A program made the position numbers and the translations under genes. Under the pieces are notes generated by a model that was given only the letters and a program-made list of their open reading frames with translations, was not told the DNA's origin and did no database searches. Of a stretch of DNA of 64,000 bases, positions 8,635-16,558 are shown one piece after another. The stretch lies in NCBI GenBank assembly GCA_902491395.1, contig CABUHO010000012.1, positions 3,579 through 67,578 on the forward strand, given 5' to 3'. The stretch's first letter is position 1, and every line of letters begins with the position of its first letter. Source of the DNA: an uncultured Collinsella sp. (lineage in GTDB: Bacteria > Actinomycetota > Coriobacteriia > Coriobacteriales > Coriobacteriaceae).

Positions 8635-8763
8635 ATGGCTACCCATCATGGAGGAAAGGTTGGCGCTGCTGCCAAGACACTCGCGAGCTCCTCGACGAGT
8701 AAAGCCGCGAAGTCCGCGGCTGCGAAGACGCTGGTCAAACACCAGATTGCTAAGCATCGCTAG
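8635..8763 (+). CDS. 42-residue lysine/alanine-rich basic small protein
   Basis: A short frame starting at ATG 8635 with a near-perfect ribosome site (TTGGAGGTGAG) four to eight bases upstream. The product has seven Lys, one Arg, four His and no acidic residue. It holds a duplicated AAAKTL segment (residues 11-16 and 28-33) seventeen residues apart, resembling the Lys/Ala-rich style of small nucleic-acid-binding or histone-like tails. It has no signal peptide or membrane helix. It is divergent from the ATPase/protease operon and followed 43 bases later by a second tiny basic frame. No family is recognised. It could be a target, antitoxin or modulator of the protease pair, or unrelated. An overlapping larger frame from 8591 lacks these start features. 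Confidence 0.6.
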   Translation: MATHHGGKVGAAAKTLASSSTSKAAKSAAAKTLVKHQIAKHR

Positions 8764-8806
8764 ACGGCGGGCAAGCGTAATGTAACAGTGAGGAGGTGAT
8801 ATATAT

Positions 8807-8917
8807 ATGGCTTCGAAGGCGATTCGCGTAAAGATCCCGAAGTATCGAATTAGCTCAACAGGTGCGGTCAGGAAGATTGGGACGACAACGAAGACCGTAA
8901 AGGTAAAGATCCGCTAG
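8807..8917 (+). CDS. 36-residue lysine/arginine-rich basic small protein
   Basis: The ATG at 8807 is preceded by AGGAGGTGAT, a full-strength Shine-Dalgarno sequence, about seven bases away. The product has seven Lys and four Arg and no acidic residue. Alternating basic and hydrophobic residues (for example VKIPKYRI and KTVKVKIR) suggest a beta-strand-forming, nucleic-acid- or ribosome-binding peptide. It follows the other tiny basic frame by 43 bases, so the two are probably co-transcribed. Its stop codon lies inside the left arm of an 8-bp inverted repeat. No family is recognised. A ribosomal protein was considered but nothing matches. Confidence 0.6.
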   Translation: MASKAIRVKIPKYRISSTGAVRKIGTTTKTVKVKIR

Positions 8918-9015
8918 GCCTTAGCGGCAACCAAAGCCTAGCGTGATGTTGACATAGCGGGCCAACATCTAACATTTTATGGGGGTCCCCGGCGAGATTC
9001 AAGCGTCGGGGACCC
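8912..9015 (+). other. structured 3' region with three successive inverted repeats
   Basis: Three hairpins follow the second tiny ORF. The first is CGCTAGGC (8912-8919) with GCCTAGCG (8936-8943), a perfect 8 bp. The second is GATGTTG (8945-8951) with CAACATC (8963-8969), a perfect 7 bp. The third is GGGTCCCCGGCG (8983-8994) with CGTCGGGGACCC (9004-9015), 12 bp with one G-U pair and a nine-base loop. The last could act as a terminator, although only a weak T-run follows. The density suggests a stable 3' UTR or a small structured RNA. Confidence 0.55.
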
Positions 9016-9099
9016 GCGTTGTTATTTGATGTCTTTCGACATATGTGCCGCCTCCGGTTCTTGTATGTCGTTTGGCGGCGCCAATAGATTGGACAGTTA

Positions 9100-9684
9100 A
9101 TGAACGAATTAGATATAGCGTCCCTTTGGATTAATTCGATGGCGGCCATAGCGACGGTTGTTGCATCGTGGGCGGCCCTAAGGGCCCTAGCGATTCAAAC
9201 TTCTCCGGATATTATTATGTTCGTCCGGCCGGATGACGTCTCGCCCTCACAAGCGCGGCTCGTTATTAGAAATATCGGAGAAGCGCCTGCATACAATGTC
9301 ACGTATCGACTGTCTCCTGACTTGTTTGTAAAAGATTCTTTCGAATACGAACATGCTTCTGTTGTGTTTGACAGGGGCTATGCCATTTTGCCTCCTAAGC
9401 AGGAGAGAAACATTCTCTTGGGAAGGTTCGAGGAGCTCGAAGGATTGTGGGGGCACTCCATTTTTGATGTATATGTCTCCTATTCAAAGAAATATGGGCG
9501 CAGACGCTTCTCGACTATCTGCCCAGTTGAGATCGGCTCATTTGAGAGCATGATTACAATTTCTCTTGAGACGGCATTTGAGAAGGATCAAAAGGCCGCC
9601 TATCGCGAAATTAGGCAGTTTGGTAAGCGCCTTCGCGGAATAGAAAAAGCGATTTGTTCATTGGGGAATCGTGACGAAGAGTAG
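9100..9684 (+). CDS. membrane-anchored protein of unknown function
   Basis: A 194-residue protein. One hydrophobic segment at residues 11-34 probably anchors the N-terminus. It is followed by a beta-rich region (about 40-150; strands such as ARLVIRNIGEAPAYNVTY and FDVYVSYSKKYGRR) reminiscent of small membrane-tethered beta-sandwich proteins, and then a charged helical tail. There is no lipobox and the ribosome site is weak, so Met14 is an alternative start. It stands alone in the AT-rich accessory region beside the putative defence island. No function can be assigned. Confidence 0.6.
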   Translation: MNELDIASLWINSMAAIATVVASWAALRALAIQTSPDIIMFVRPDDVSPSQARLVIRNIGEAPAYNVTYRLSPDLFVKDSFEYEHASVVFDRGYAILPPKQERNILLGRFEELEGLWGHSIFDVYVSYSKKYGRRRFSTICPVEIGSFESMITISLETAFEKDQKAAYREIRQFGKRLRGIEKAICSLGNRDEE

Positions 9685-10213
9685 GGCTGCGCATGTGCCT
9701 TTTGGCGCGCATGAAACACTACCCGTCTAAAATATATGAATGCCGCTCTTGCCAATATCTGTAACGGCACCGATGTCCCCACGCGTTCATTGTTTTCAGC
9801 GGTACAGTCGCCGTGTGCTCTATGTGAAACGGAGACAATGAAGGGTCTTTGTTCGGTTTCCGGCAACGGCCCTTTGACGTATTCACGACTACTGGATGTT
9901 GTCGTGTTTTCGCTTTGGGGCAGTGGGCTTTATCGCCGTTGTCGTAAGTGCGGGGAAAATTGAAACTCGCCGAACGCAACTCGATTTATAGCAACAAAAC
10001 CGCAGGTCGCGGAAGTCTAAAACGGGGGTTTGGTCGGCAGATATCGGATTTTCACCTCACTTCCGGATTGGGTGCTCATTTAGCACTCTCGATGTCCCCA
10101 CATCCTCTAAAAAAGTTCTTAAAACAGCCTTAAAGGCGTTCCAGCTCGCGTTGACAGCGTAAAATACGCATGTTTGACTATGACTAAAGTGGATTTTAGA
10201 GGAAGGGTGCGCT
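9685..10213. other. 529-base gap with one doubtful zinc-ribbon-like frame
   Basis: A 75-residue plus-strand frame at 9736-9963 contains two CxxC pairs (CALC and CRKC), as in small zinc ribbons, but it lacks a ribosome binding site and has atypical composition. It may be a decayed gene. The right part (about 10040-10213) is the likely leader of the exopolysaccharide operon. TTGACA at 10151-10156 is a possible -35 element, but the best -10 candidates are 19 or more bases away, so the promoter is not secure. Confidence 0.4.
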
Positions 10214-12352
10214 ATGGAGGTGCTGGTTGTTGGCAACACCGCATATGTTGACGATGACTTTTGCGCCAAGGCATTCCCTGGGGACCACGTTAAGGTTGTA
10301 GCCGCGCAGGAATCGCGCCGCGACGAGTCGTCGCCCCATGCCTCGTGGAAAGAGCTCCTCCAGCACCTGGATCAGGCCTACGAGTTCGACCGCGTGGTCT
10401 ACCTGTCTAATTTCCTTACCCCGCATACCGATACCGTGGGCGATATCGAGCTACTGCGCTCGGTCTTTCGTACGTGCGCGGGTCGCCGGGTCCAACTGCT
10501 GTATGTAGCGGGGCCCGCGGGTGCCGAGGGTGCCGCCGATGCCGCGGGGCGAACGGGCAAGGGCATTATCGCGCACGCAGCCAACGACCTGTGCCGCTAC
10601 TACGCTGCTCGCGAGGGCGTTCAGACCAAGATCCTGCGCGTGCCGTTCCTGTATACCGCGTCTGCCGCGCTGGAGGACCCGTTTTTGGTGCCGATGTTCG
10701 ACGCATGCTCAACCGGATCGGCTGCTCTGCAGGGCGCGCAGGATGCGGCGTTTCCCCTGCTGTGTGCCGAGGAGCTTTCGGTGCTGGTACGCCGTATCTT
10801 CGACAGCTGGAATGGTAACTTTGAGACGCTCGATGTAGCCGATACCTTCCATCACACGGTGGGTGAGGTGGGCGAGGCCCTTCAGGCGCTGTTCCCAGGG
10901 CTCTCAGTTGCCTATGGCGATTCTGCCGGCTACGCCCTGCCCGTCAGCGACGTCGCTCGCGTGCGCTATGGCTGGTTTCAGCGCTACGACTTGCTGCGCG
11001 ACCTCTCGACCATTCAGGCTCGCTGGGATGCTGGTCGCGCAAAGAAGGTCAACCCCTTGCGCGCCGCCATCGATCGCATCCAAATGCGCACGCTGCCTAT
11101 TAAATGCTTGGAGACGGGCGTTGCCTGGGTTCTGTTCGAGGTGTTGGAGCGCTTGTTCTCCCAATCGACCCAGCTCAACGTGCTCGATTATCGCCTGCTC
11201 TACGTGGTGCTCATCGGCACGCTGTATGGCTTGGACTTTGGCCTGGTTGCGGCGCTGCTGGCGTCGGTGGGTTTGGCCGCGAGTTACTTTACTCTGTACG
11301 GCTATACCTTCCAGGGCCTGTTCTATGAGCCGTCCAACTGGCTGCCGTTTATTGCGTACTTTGTTGTGGGTGCCGTGTGCGGCTATGTGCAGCTGCGCAA
11401 CAGCGAAGCCATTAGGGCGGAGCGCGATCAAAACGAGCTCGTGCGCAACCGCAATACGTTCCTTACGCAGCTCTACCACGACGCGATCGAGGACAAGCGC
11501 GCGTACAGGCGCCAGATCGTGGGTCGCCACGACAGCTTTGGCAAGATCTTTGCCGTGACGCAGGAGCTCGACGTGTTCAACCCACGCGACATCTATCGCA
11601 AGTGCTGCGAGCTTCTGGGCGAGATCCTCGAGAACGATTCGGTGGCGATCTACCATGTTTCTGGCGGAGCATTTTCACGCCTGGTGGCAGCAAGTCCCGC
11701 GATTGCCGAAGACGCCGCACGCTCGCTCACGCTTGAGCAGCTTGCACCTCTTTTGGGCGACGGGGGTCGTTCGAATCTGTGGGTGAACCGCGAGCTGACG
11801 CCGGGGCTTCCCATGTTTGGATACACGATCGAGCGCGACGGGGCACCCGCCGTGTTGATTTTTGTGCGTCGTGCGGCCGAAAACCAAATGACGCTCTATT
11901 ACCAAAACCTGTTCCGCATCTTGTGCGGCCTGGTCGAAAGCGCGCTGGGCCGTGCCTTTGACTATGAGGCGGTGGCACAGGATAAACGCTGCGTTGACGG
12001 CACTTGCGTGCTCAAGCAGGCTGCCTTTGGCCAAGAGCTCGCGGCCGAGCAGGCGCTGGCAGATGGCAAGATGGGCAGTTTTTTGCTCCTGCGCGTGGTA
12101 CCGGGCATGGAGCCTGTCGGCGAGCTGGTGGGCGCAATTGGGTCGGCAATCCGCGAGAGCGATGCGGCGGGCCTGGTCGATGGTGACATGCTCTACCTGC
12201 TTATGCGCCAGGCAAAGGCGTGCGATCTGCCCATTATCCGCGAGCGCCTGAGTGCAAAGCAGATTGCGGTGGAGCCCGTCGACGGCGAGGACATCGTGGC
12301 GCTGCTGCAGCACATCGCTGACACCGGTGACGGTGAGGGAGGTGTCGCTTGA
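10214..12352 (+). CDS. pelD: SDR-PelD fusion: predicted c-di-GMP receptor of a Pel-like polysaccharide system
   Basis: A 712-residue protein in three parts. Residues 1 to about 290 resemble an NAD-dependent epimerase/short-chain dehydrogenase. About 300-395 hold hydrophobic membrane segments. About 440-712 look like a GAF domain plus a degenerate GGDEF domain, the PelD plan. The inhibitory-site motif RxxD is present as RESD (647-650), exactly five residues before the place of GGDEF, which here reads DGDM, so it should bind c-di-GMP rather than make it. PelD activates polymerisation by the PelF glycosyltransferase. It is the first gene of a tightly coupled operon, with TTGA overlap to the next gene. 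The N-terminal SDR domain is absent from classical PelD and may be a sugar-nucleotide enzyme or a degenerate scaffold. Confidence 0.72.
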   Translation: MEVLVVGNTAYVDDDFCAKAFPGDHVKVVAAQESRRDESSPHASWKELLQHLDQAYEFDRVVYLSNFLTPHTDTVGDIELLRSVFRTCAGRRVQLLYVAGPAGAEGAADAAGRTGKGIIAHAANDLCRYYAAREGVQTKILRVPFLYTASAALEDPFLVPMFDACSTGSAALQGAQDAAFPLLCAEELSVLVRRIFDSWNGNFETLDVADTFHHTVGEVGEALQALFPGLSVAYGDSAGYALPVSDVARVRYGWFQRYDLLRDLSTIQARWDAGRAKKVNPLRAAIDRIQMRTLPIKCLETGVAWVLFEVLERLFSQSTQLNVLDYRLLYVVLIGTLYGLDFGLVAALLASVGLAASYFTLYGYTFQGLFYEPSNWLPFIAYFVVGAVCGYVQLRNSEAIRAERDQNELVRNRNTFLTQLYHDAIEDKRAYRRQIVGRHDSFGKIFAVTQELDVFNPRDIYRKCCELLGEILENDSVAIYHVSGGAFSRLVAASPAIAEDAARSLTLEQLAPLLGDGGRSNLWVNRELTPGLPMFGYTIERDGAPAVLIFVRRAAENQMTLYYQNLFRILCGLVESALGRAFDYEAVAQDKRCVDGTCVLKQAAFGQELAAEQALADGKMGSFLLLRVVPGMEPVGELVGAIGSAIRESDAAGLVDGDMLYLLMRQAKACDLPIIRERLSAKQIAVEPVDGEDIVALLQHIADTGDGEGGVA

Positions 12353-13254
12353 TCTCGCTTGTCGTTGCTGCCGTCTTGCTGCTGATTCATGCGCTGGTTT
12401 GCCTGGTGCTGTGGACGCTTATGAAGTTGGGCCTGCTGCCGGTGCGCGGGCACATGCTGACTGTGATAGTGCTGGTGCCGCTGTGGGGCCCGTTGCTGGT
12501 GGTTCTGCTATCGGTCCGCGGCGCGGTGTTTGGCGAAGGGCTGAAAGAGTCTGCGCTGGAGTCGCTGCGCTTCAACGACGACCTGCATCGCAGCATCCTA
12601 GTGCACGAACGTGATGCCGATGCAGGCGTAGTGCCGCTCGAGGAGGCGCTCATCGTCAACGACCCGGCAGAACGGCGCCGTCTAATGCTCTCCATGCTCA
12701 CCGAGGAGCCCGATGCGTACCTGGCGCAGCTGCAGGCGGCTAAGCTTAACGACGACGTTGAGGTGGCTCACTATGCCGCGACGGCGGTGGCGCAGATCTC
12801 CAAGGAGTCCGACCTTAAACTGCAGCAGCTGGAACGTGCCTTTAAGACCGATCCGAGCGCGCAAAACCTCAATGAATACTGCGATTTTCTTGGTGAATAT
12901 TTGGGCTCGGGCTTGGCCGAGGGGCGTGTGGCTCAGATTCAGCGCCAACAGTACGCGCGCCTGCTTGCGCGTCGCTGCGAGCGCGAGGACACCCTTGAGC
13001 TGCGCATTCGATATGCGACGGCGCTGGCCGATGTCGGACAGATCGATGAGGCGCAGGCTGTGACCGACCAGCTGGTGCTCGACGTGCCCGAGGAGCAGGA
13101 GGTTTGGATGCTTTGCCTGCGCCTGGCGGTGATGCGCCGAGACGGTGACGAGGTCCACCGTGTGATCGATGCGATTGACAAACAGCATGTATACTTGAGC
13201 GCCGCCAACCGCGAGGAACTGGCGTTTTGGCGCAACGGAGAGGAGGCCCGATGA
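12349..13254 (+). CDS. pelE: PelE-like membrane protein with TPR-type helical repeats
   Basis: A 301-residue protein with a TTG start overlapping the previous stop (TTGA). Two hydrophobic helices at about 3-24 and 38-58 are followed by a long soluble alpha-helical region consistent with tetratricopeptide-like repeats. The order after PelD and before the deacetylase and PelF fits PelE, a membrane TPR protein of the inner-membrane Pel complex. Sequence identity to PelE is weak by eye and the call leans on architecture and context. The stop overlaps the ATG of the next gene by four bases. Confidence 0.6.
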   Translation: MISLVVAAVLLLIHALVCLVLWTLMKLGLLPVRGHMLTVIVLVPLWGPLLVVLLSVRGAVFGEGLKESALESLRFNDDLHRSILVHERDADAGVVPLEEALIVNDPAERRRLMLSMLTEEPDAYLAQLQAAKLNDDVEVAHYAATAVAQISKESDLKLQQLERAFKTDPSAQNLNEYCDFLGEYLGSGLAEGRVAQIQRQQYARLLARRCEREDTLELRIRYATALADVGQIDEAQAVTDQLVLDVPEEQEVWMLCLRLAVMRRDGDEVHRVIDAIDKQHVYLSAANREELAFWRNGEEAR

Positions 13255-15131
13255 ACGTGGTACAGCATATCCGCGACCGTGCGGGCCATTTTCGCTGGAT
13301 GGGGCTGCTTGTGGTGTGGGCGGTCTTTATTGCCATGGCGGCCGTGCTGCTGGTGGAGCGCGCCGGCGTACAGTACAGTGCGGGCCAGCATAAGCTGGGG
13401 ATGCTTGCCGCCAACGATGTGGTGCCGGCTTCCTCGGCAATATTTGGCCAAAAGCCCACGTGCCTGGTCATTACCGATTCCGATCAAGCTGGCGTCGAGG
13501 ACGTAAAGGAGCAGTTCGACCAGATTCTGCTCGACATGAAGATCGCGCACCGCGACGTGGACCTTGCCCTGGACGGCGCGGATGCCATCCCCTCGCTGAC
13601 CTCCTACGATCGCGTGATTTTGCTCATGCCGTCGCTCGATGGGCTCGGTACGCACCTGAGCGACATTATGAGTTGGGTGAGTGCCGGTGGTTCGCTTATG
13701 CTCGCCATGCCTCCGGATAACTCGAGCTATCTGCAAGTGATTGCCCCCAAGCTTGGCATTGAATCGGCCGGATATGACTATGTAAAAGCCGAAAGCATTG
13801 TGCCGAGCGAGGACTTTATGCTGGGCGGGGGAGAACGCTACGAGTTCTCGGACCCCTTTGATTCGTCGCTTTCGGTTTCGCTGCGCGAGACGGCTCGTGT
13901 GTGGGCTAAGACCGGTGATGTAGGCTCGCCGCTTATTTGGTCGAATGATTGGGGCAGCGGACGCACCGTGGTGTGCAATATCGGCATCTACGACAAGGTC
14001 ATGCGTGGTTTTTACGCCGCGGCGATCAGCCTGTTGGGCGATGCCACGGCCTATCCGGTCATTAACAGCGCCGTCTTCTATCTGGACGACTTTCCCAGCC
14101 CCGTGCCCTCGGGCGACGGCACCTACATCAAGCGCGACTACGGGCTTTCCATTGCCGACTTTTATACCAAGGTCTGGTGGCCCGATCTGCAAAAGCTCGC
14201 GCAAAAATACGGCATTCGCTATACCGGCGTGATGATCGAAAACTACGAGGACACGGTCAACCAGACCGAGCCCGCGCGCCAGGCCGATACCACGCAGTTC
14301 CGCTACTTTGGCGGCATGCTGCTGCAGATGGGCGGAGAGCTGGGCTTTCACGGCTACAACCATCAGCCGCTTGCGCTCTGGGACACCGACTATGGTACGT
14401 TGTACGTCTACAAGACCTGGAAGAACAAAGAGACGCTCGTCGCGTCTCTCGACGAGCTTATCGCCTTTCAGGACGAGGTGCTGCCCAACGCGCACGGCTC
14501 GGTCTACGTGCCGCCGTCAAACATCCTTTCGGCCCGCGCGCGCAAGATTATCGGCACCGATGTTCCGCGCATTAAGACCATCGCCAGTACGTATTTTGAG
14601 GATGGCACCGACCTGCCATACGTGCAGGAGTTTGGCGTGGCGAGCGACGGCATCGTGGAGCAGCCGCGTATTGTCTCGGGCGGCATGGTCGACGATTCCT
14701 ACATGCGCCTGGCTGCCGTGTCCGAACTCAATATGCACTACGTGAGCACGCACTTTATGCATCCGGACGACCTACTGGATCCCGATCGCGGCGCCAAGGA
14801 GGGCTGGGAGGTCTACAAGGGCGGCCTGACCGACTACCTGGACTGGCTTACCAAGTCTGCGCCCGACTTGCGGCGCCAGACCGGTTCGGAATGCTCGGGC
14901 GCCATCCAGCGCTTTTCGTCCGTCACGGTGAACATGGATACCAGCGCGGATTCCTGGACGCTCAGCCTGGGCAATTTCCACGACGAGGCTTGGCTCATGT
15001 TCCGCGCCAACAACGGCGAGCCGGGTGCAGTCACGGGTGGCGAGATTACGCATCTGACGGGCGATCTGTACCTGGTTAAAGCCACGGACAAGACGGTGAC
15101 CATTGCACGCAAGGAGGGTGGCGACAAATGA
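13251..15131 (+). CDS. DUF2194-type polysaccharide deacetylase-like membrane protein
   Basis: A 626-residue protein with one N-terminal membrane anchor (about residues 20-40) and a large extracellular part. A Rossmann/GATase-like region (about 65-250) precedes a carbohydrate-esterase-4-like core. In that core, YLDDFPSP supplies Asp279/Asp280, and HGYNH supplies His367 and His371, the expected base and metal ligands. The start at 13251 overlaps the previous stop (ATGA) and has GGAGAGGAGG upstream. The position between PelE and PelF suggests it replaces the PelA deacetylase, trimming acetyl groups from the exported amino-sugar polymer. The hydrolase domain of PelA is not apparent. Confidence 0.7.
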   Translation: MNVVQHIRDRAGHFRWMGLLVVWAVFIAMAAVLLVERAGVQYSAGQHKLGMLAANDVVPASSAIFGQKPTCLVITDSDQAGVEDVKEQFDQILLDMKIAHRDVDLALDGADAIPSLTSYDRVILLMPSLDGLGTHLSDIMSWVSAGGSLMLAMPPDNSSYLQVIAPKLGIESAGYDYVKAESIVPSEDFMLGGGERYEFSDPFDSSLSVSLRETARVWAKTGDVGSPLIWSNDWGSGRTVVCNIGIYDKVMRGFYAAAISLLGDATAYPVINSAVFYLDDFPSPVPSGDGTYIKRDYGLSIADFYTKVWWPDLQKLAQKYGIRYTGVMIENYEDTVNQTEPARQADTTQFRYFGGMLLQMGGELGFHGYNHQPLALWDTDYGTLYVYKTWKNKETLVASLDELIAFQDEVLPNAHGSVYVPPSNILSARARKIIGTDVPRIKTIASTYFEDGTDLPYVQEFGVASDGIVEQPRIVSGGMVDDSYMRLAAVSELNMHYVSTHFMHPDDLLDPDRGAKEGWEVYKGGLTDYLDWLTKSAPDLRRQTGSECSGAIQRFSSVTVNMDTSADSWTLSLGNFHDEAWLMFRANNGEPGAVTGGEITHLTGDLYLVKATDKTVTIARKEGGDK

Positions 15132-16555
15132 GAATCTGCTTGGTACTCGAGGGTTGCTACCCCTATGTGCACGGCGGCGTGTCCACCTGGATGCACGGCT
15201 ACATACAGGCCATGCCCGAGCACGAGTTTGTGCTGTGGGTGATTGGCGCGCATGCTGCCGACCGCGGCAAGTTTGTCTACGAACTGCCCGGCAATGTGGT
15301 CGAGGTGCACGAGGTGTTTCTGGACGACGCCCTGCGGCTTTCGGGCGAGCAAGAAGAGGCCGACTTTAACGCCCGCGAGCGCGAGGCGCTGCGCCGCCTG
15401 GTGTCGCTCTCCAATCCGGACTGGGACGTGTTGTTCGATATCTTCCAGCGCCGTCGCGTGCATCCGCTCTCGTTTTTGCAGAGCCGCGCCTTTATGGATA
15501 TCTTTCGCGACGTGTGCCTGGCCGAGTACCCATACACGCCCTTTGCCGATGCATTCCACACCATGCGCTCCATGCTGCTGCCCGTGCTCTACCTTCTGGG
15601 CAGCGAGGTGCCGGTGGCCGATGTGTACCATGCCATCTCGACCGGCTACGGTGGCCTGCTCGCCTGCTTGGGCTCAAGCGTTCACCATGCGCCGGTGCTG
15701 CTGACCGAGCATGGCATCTATACCCGCGAGCGCGAGGAAGAGATCATTCGCGCCGATTGGGTGGTGCCGTCGTTTAAGGACCGCTGGATTCGCTTTTTCT
15801 ACCTGCTTTCGGAGGAGGTCTACCGCCGCGCCTTCCGCGTGACGAGTTTGTTCCATAACGCCCGCAAGACGCAGATTGATATGGGCTGCGATGCGGACAA
15901 ATGCCTGGTCATCCCCAACGGCATCCAGTTCGATCGCTTTAAGGATATTCCCTTAAAGACCGATGACGGCTGGGTGGACATTGGCGCGGTGGTGCGCCTG
16001 GCGCCCATCAAGGATGTCAAGACCATGATTTATGCCTTCTTTGAGCTGCACGAGCGCTTGCCCAAGGTGCGCCTGCATATTATGGGCGGCGTGGACGACG
16101 AGGAGTACGGTGCCGAGTGCCACGCGCTCGTCGATACCCTGGGCGTGAGCGACCTGATCTTTACCGGCCGCGTCAACGTGGTCGAGTACATGGAAAAGCT
16201 CGACTTTACCATTTTGACGAGCATCTCCGAAGGTCAGCCGCTCAGCGTGCTGGAGTCGCTTGCCGCGTGTCGTCCCTGCGTGACGACTGAGGTGGGCTGC
16301 TGCCGTGAGTTGCTCGAAGGCGCTCCGGGCGATGACTTTGGCGTGGCAGGTTTTGTGACGCCGCCTATGTATCGCAAGGGCTTGGCCGATGCCATGGAGC
16401 GCATGTGCACAAGCCGCGCCCGCCGCATTGAGATGGGGGAGCGCGGCCAGCGTCGCGTTGCCACGTACTTTTTGCACGAGCAGATGCTCGCCAACTATCG
16501 CGCGCTGTACGACGAGACGGCGCGTGTGTTTGACCTGCCCAGAGAGGGGGAGTAG
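15128..16555 (+). CDS. pelF: PelF-type GT4 glycosyltransferase
   Basis: A 475-residue cytoplasmic GT-B glycosyltransferase. The N-terminus (CLVLEGCYPYVHGGVSTW) is the PelF signature, with HGIY and REREEEI after it, and the C-terminal donor site reads EGQPLSVLESLA with the E-x7-E spacing of GT4 enzymes. PelF uses a UDP-amino sugar (UDP-GlcNAc/GalNAc) to build the Pel chain. The ATG overlaps the preceding stop (ATGA), and three bases separate its stop from pelG. The length matches the family. This is the most secure member of the cluster. Confidence 0.9.
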   Translation: MRICLVLEGCYPYVHGGVSTWMHGYIQAMPEHEFVLWVIGAHAADRGKFVYELPGNVVEVHEVFLDDALRLSGEQEEADFNAREREALRRLVSLSNPDWDVLFDIFQRRRVHPLSFLQSRAFMDIFRDVCLAEYPYTPFADAFHTMRSMLLPVLYLLGSEVPVADVYHAISTGYGGLLACLGSSVHHAPVLLTEHGIYTREREEEIIRADWVVPSFKDRWIRFFYLLSEEVYRRAFRVTSLFHNARKTQIDMGCDADKCLVIPNGIQFDRFKDIPLKTDDGWVDIGAVVRLAPIKDVKTMIYAFFELHERLPKVRLHIMGGVDDEEYGAECHALVDTLGVSDLIFTGRVNVVEYMEKLDFTILTSISEGQPLSVLESLAACRPCVTTEVGCCRELLEGAPGDDFGVAGFVTPPMYRKGLADAMERMCTSRARRIEMGERGQRRVATYFLHEQMLANYRALYDETARVFDLPREGE

Positions 16556-16558
16556 CCG

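Noticed and set aside
8591..8785. 64-residue frame overlapping the first tiny ORF
   Set aside because: It starts without a ribosome site and in another frame, while the ATG at 8635 has a near-perfect Shine-Dalgarno sequence.
12939..14495. 518-residue minus-strand frame
   Set aside because: It is a shadow of the PelE/DUF2194 genes, His/Arg-rich, without any family features.
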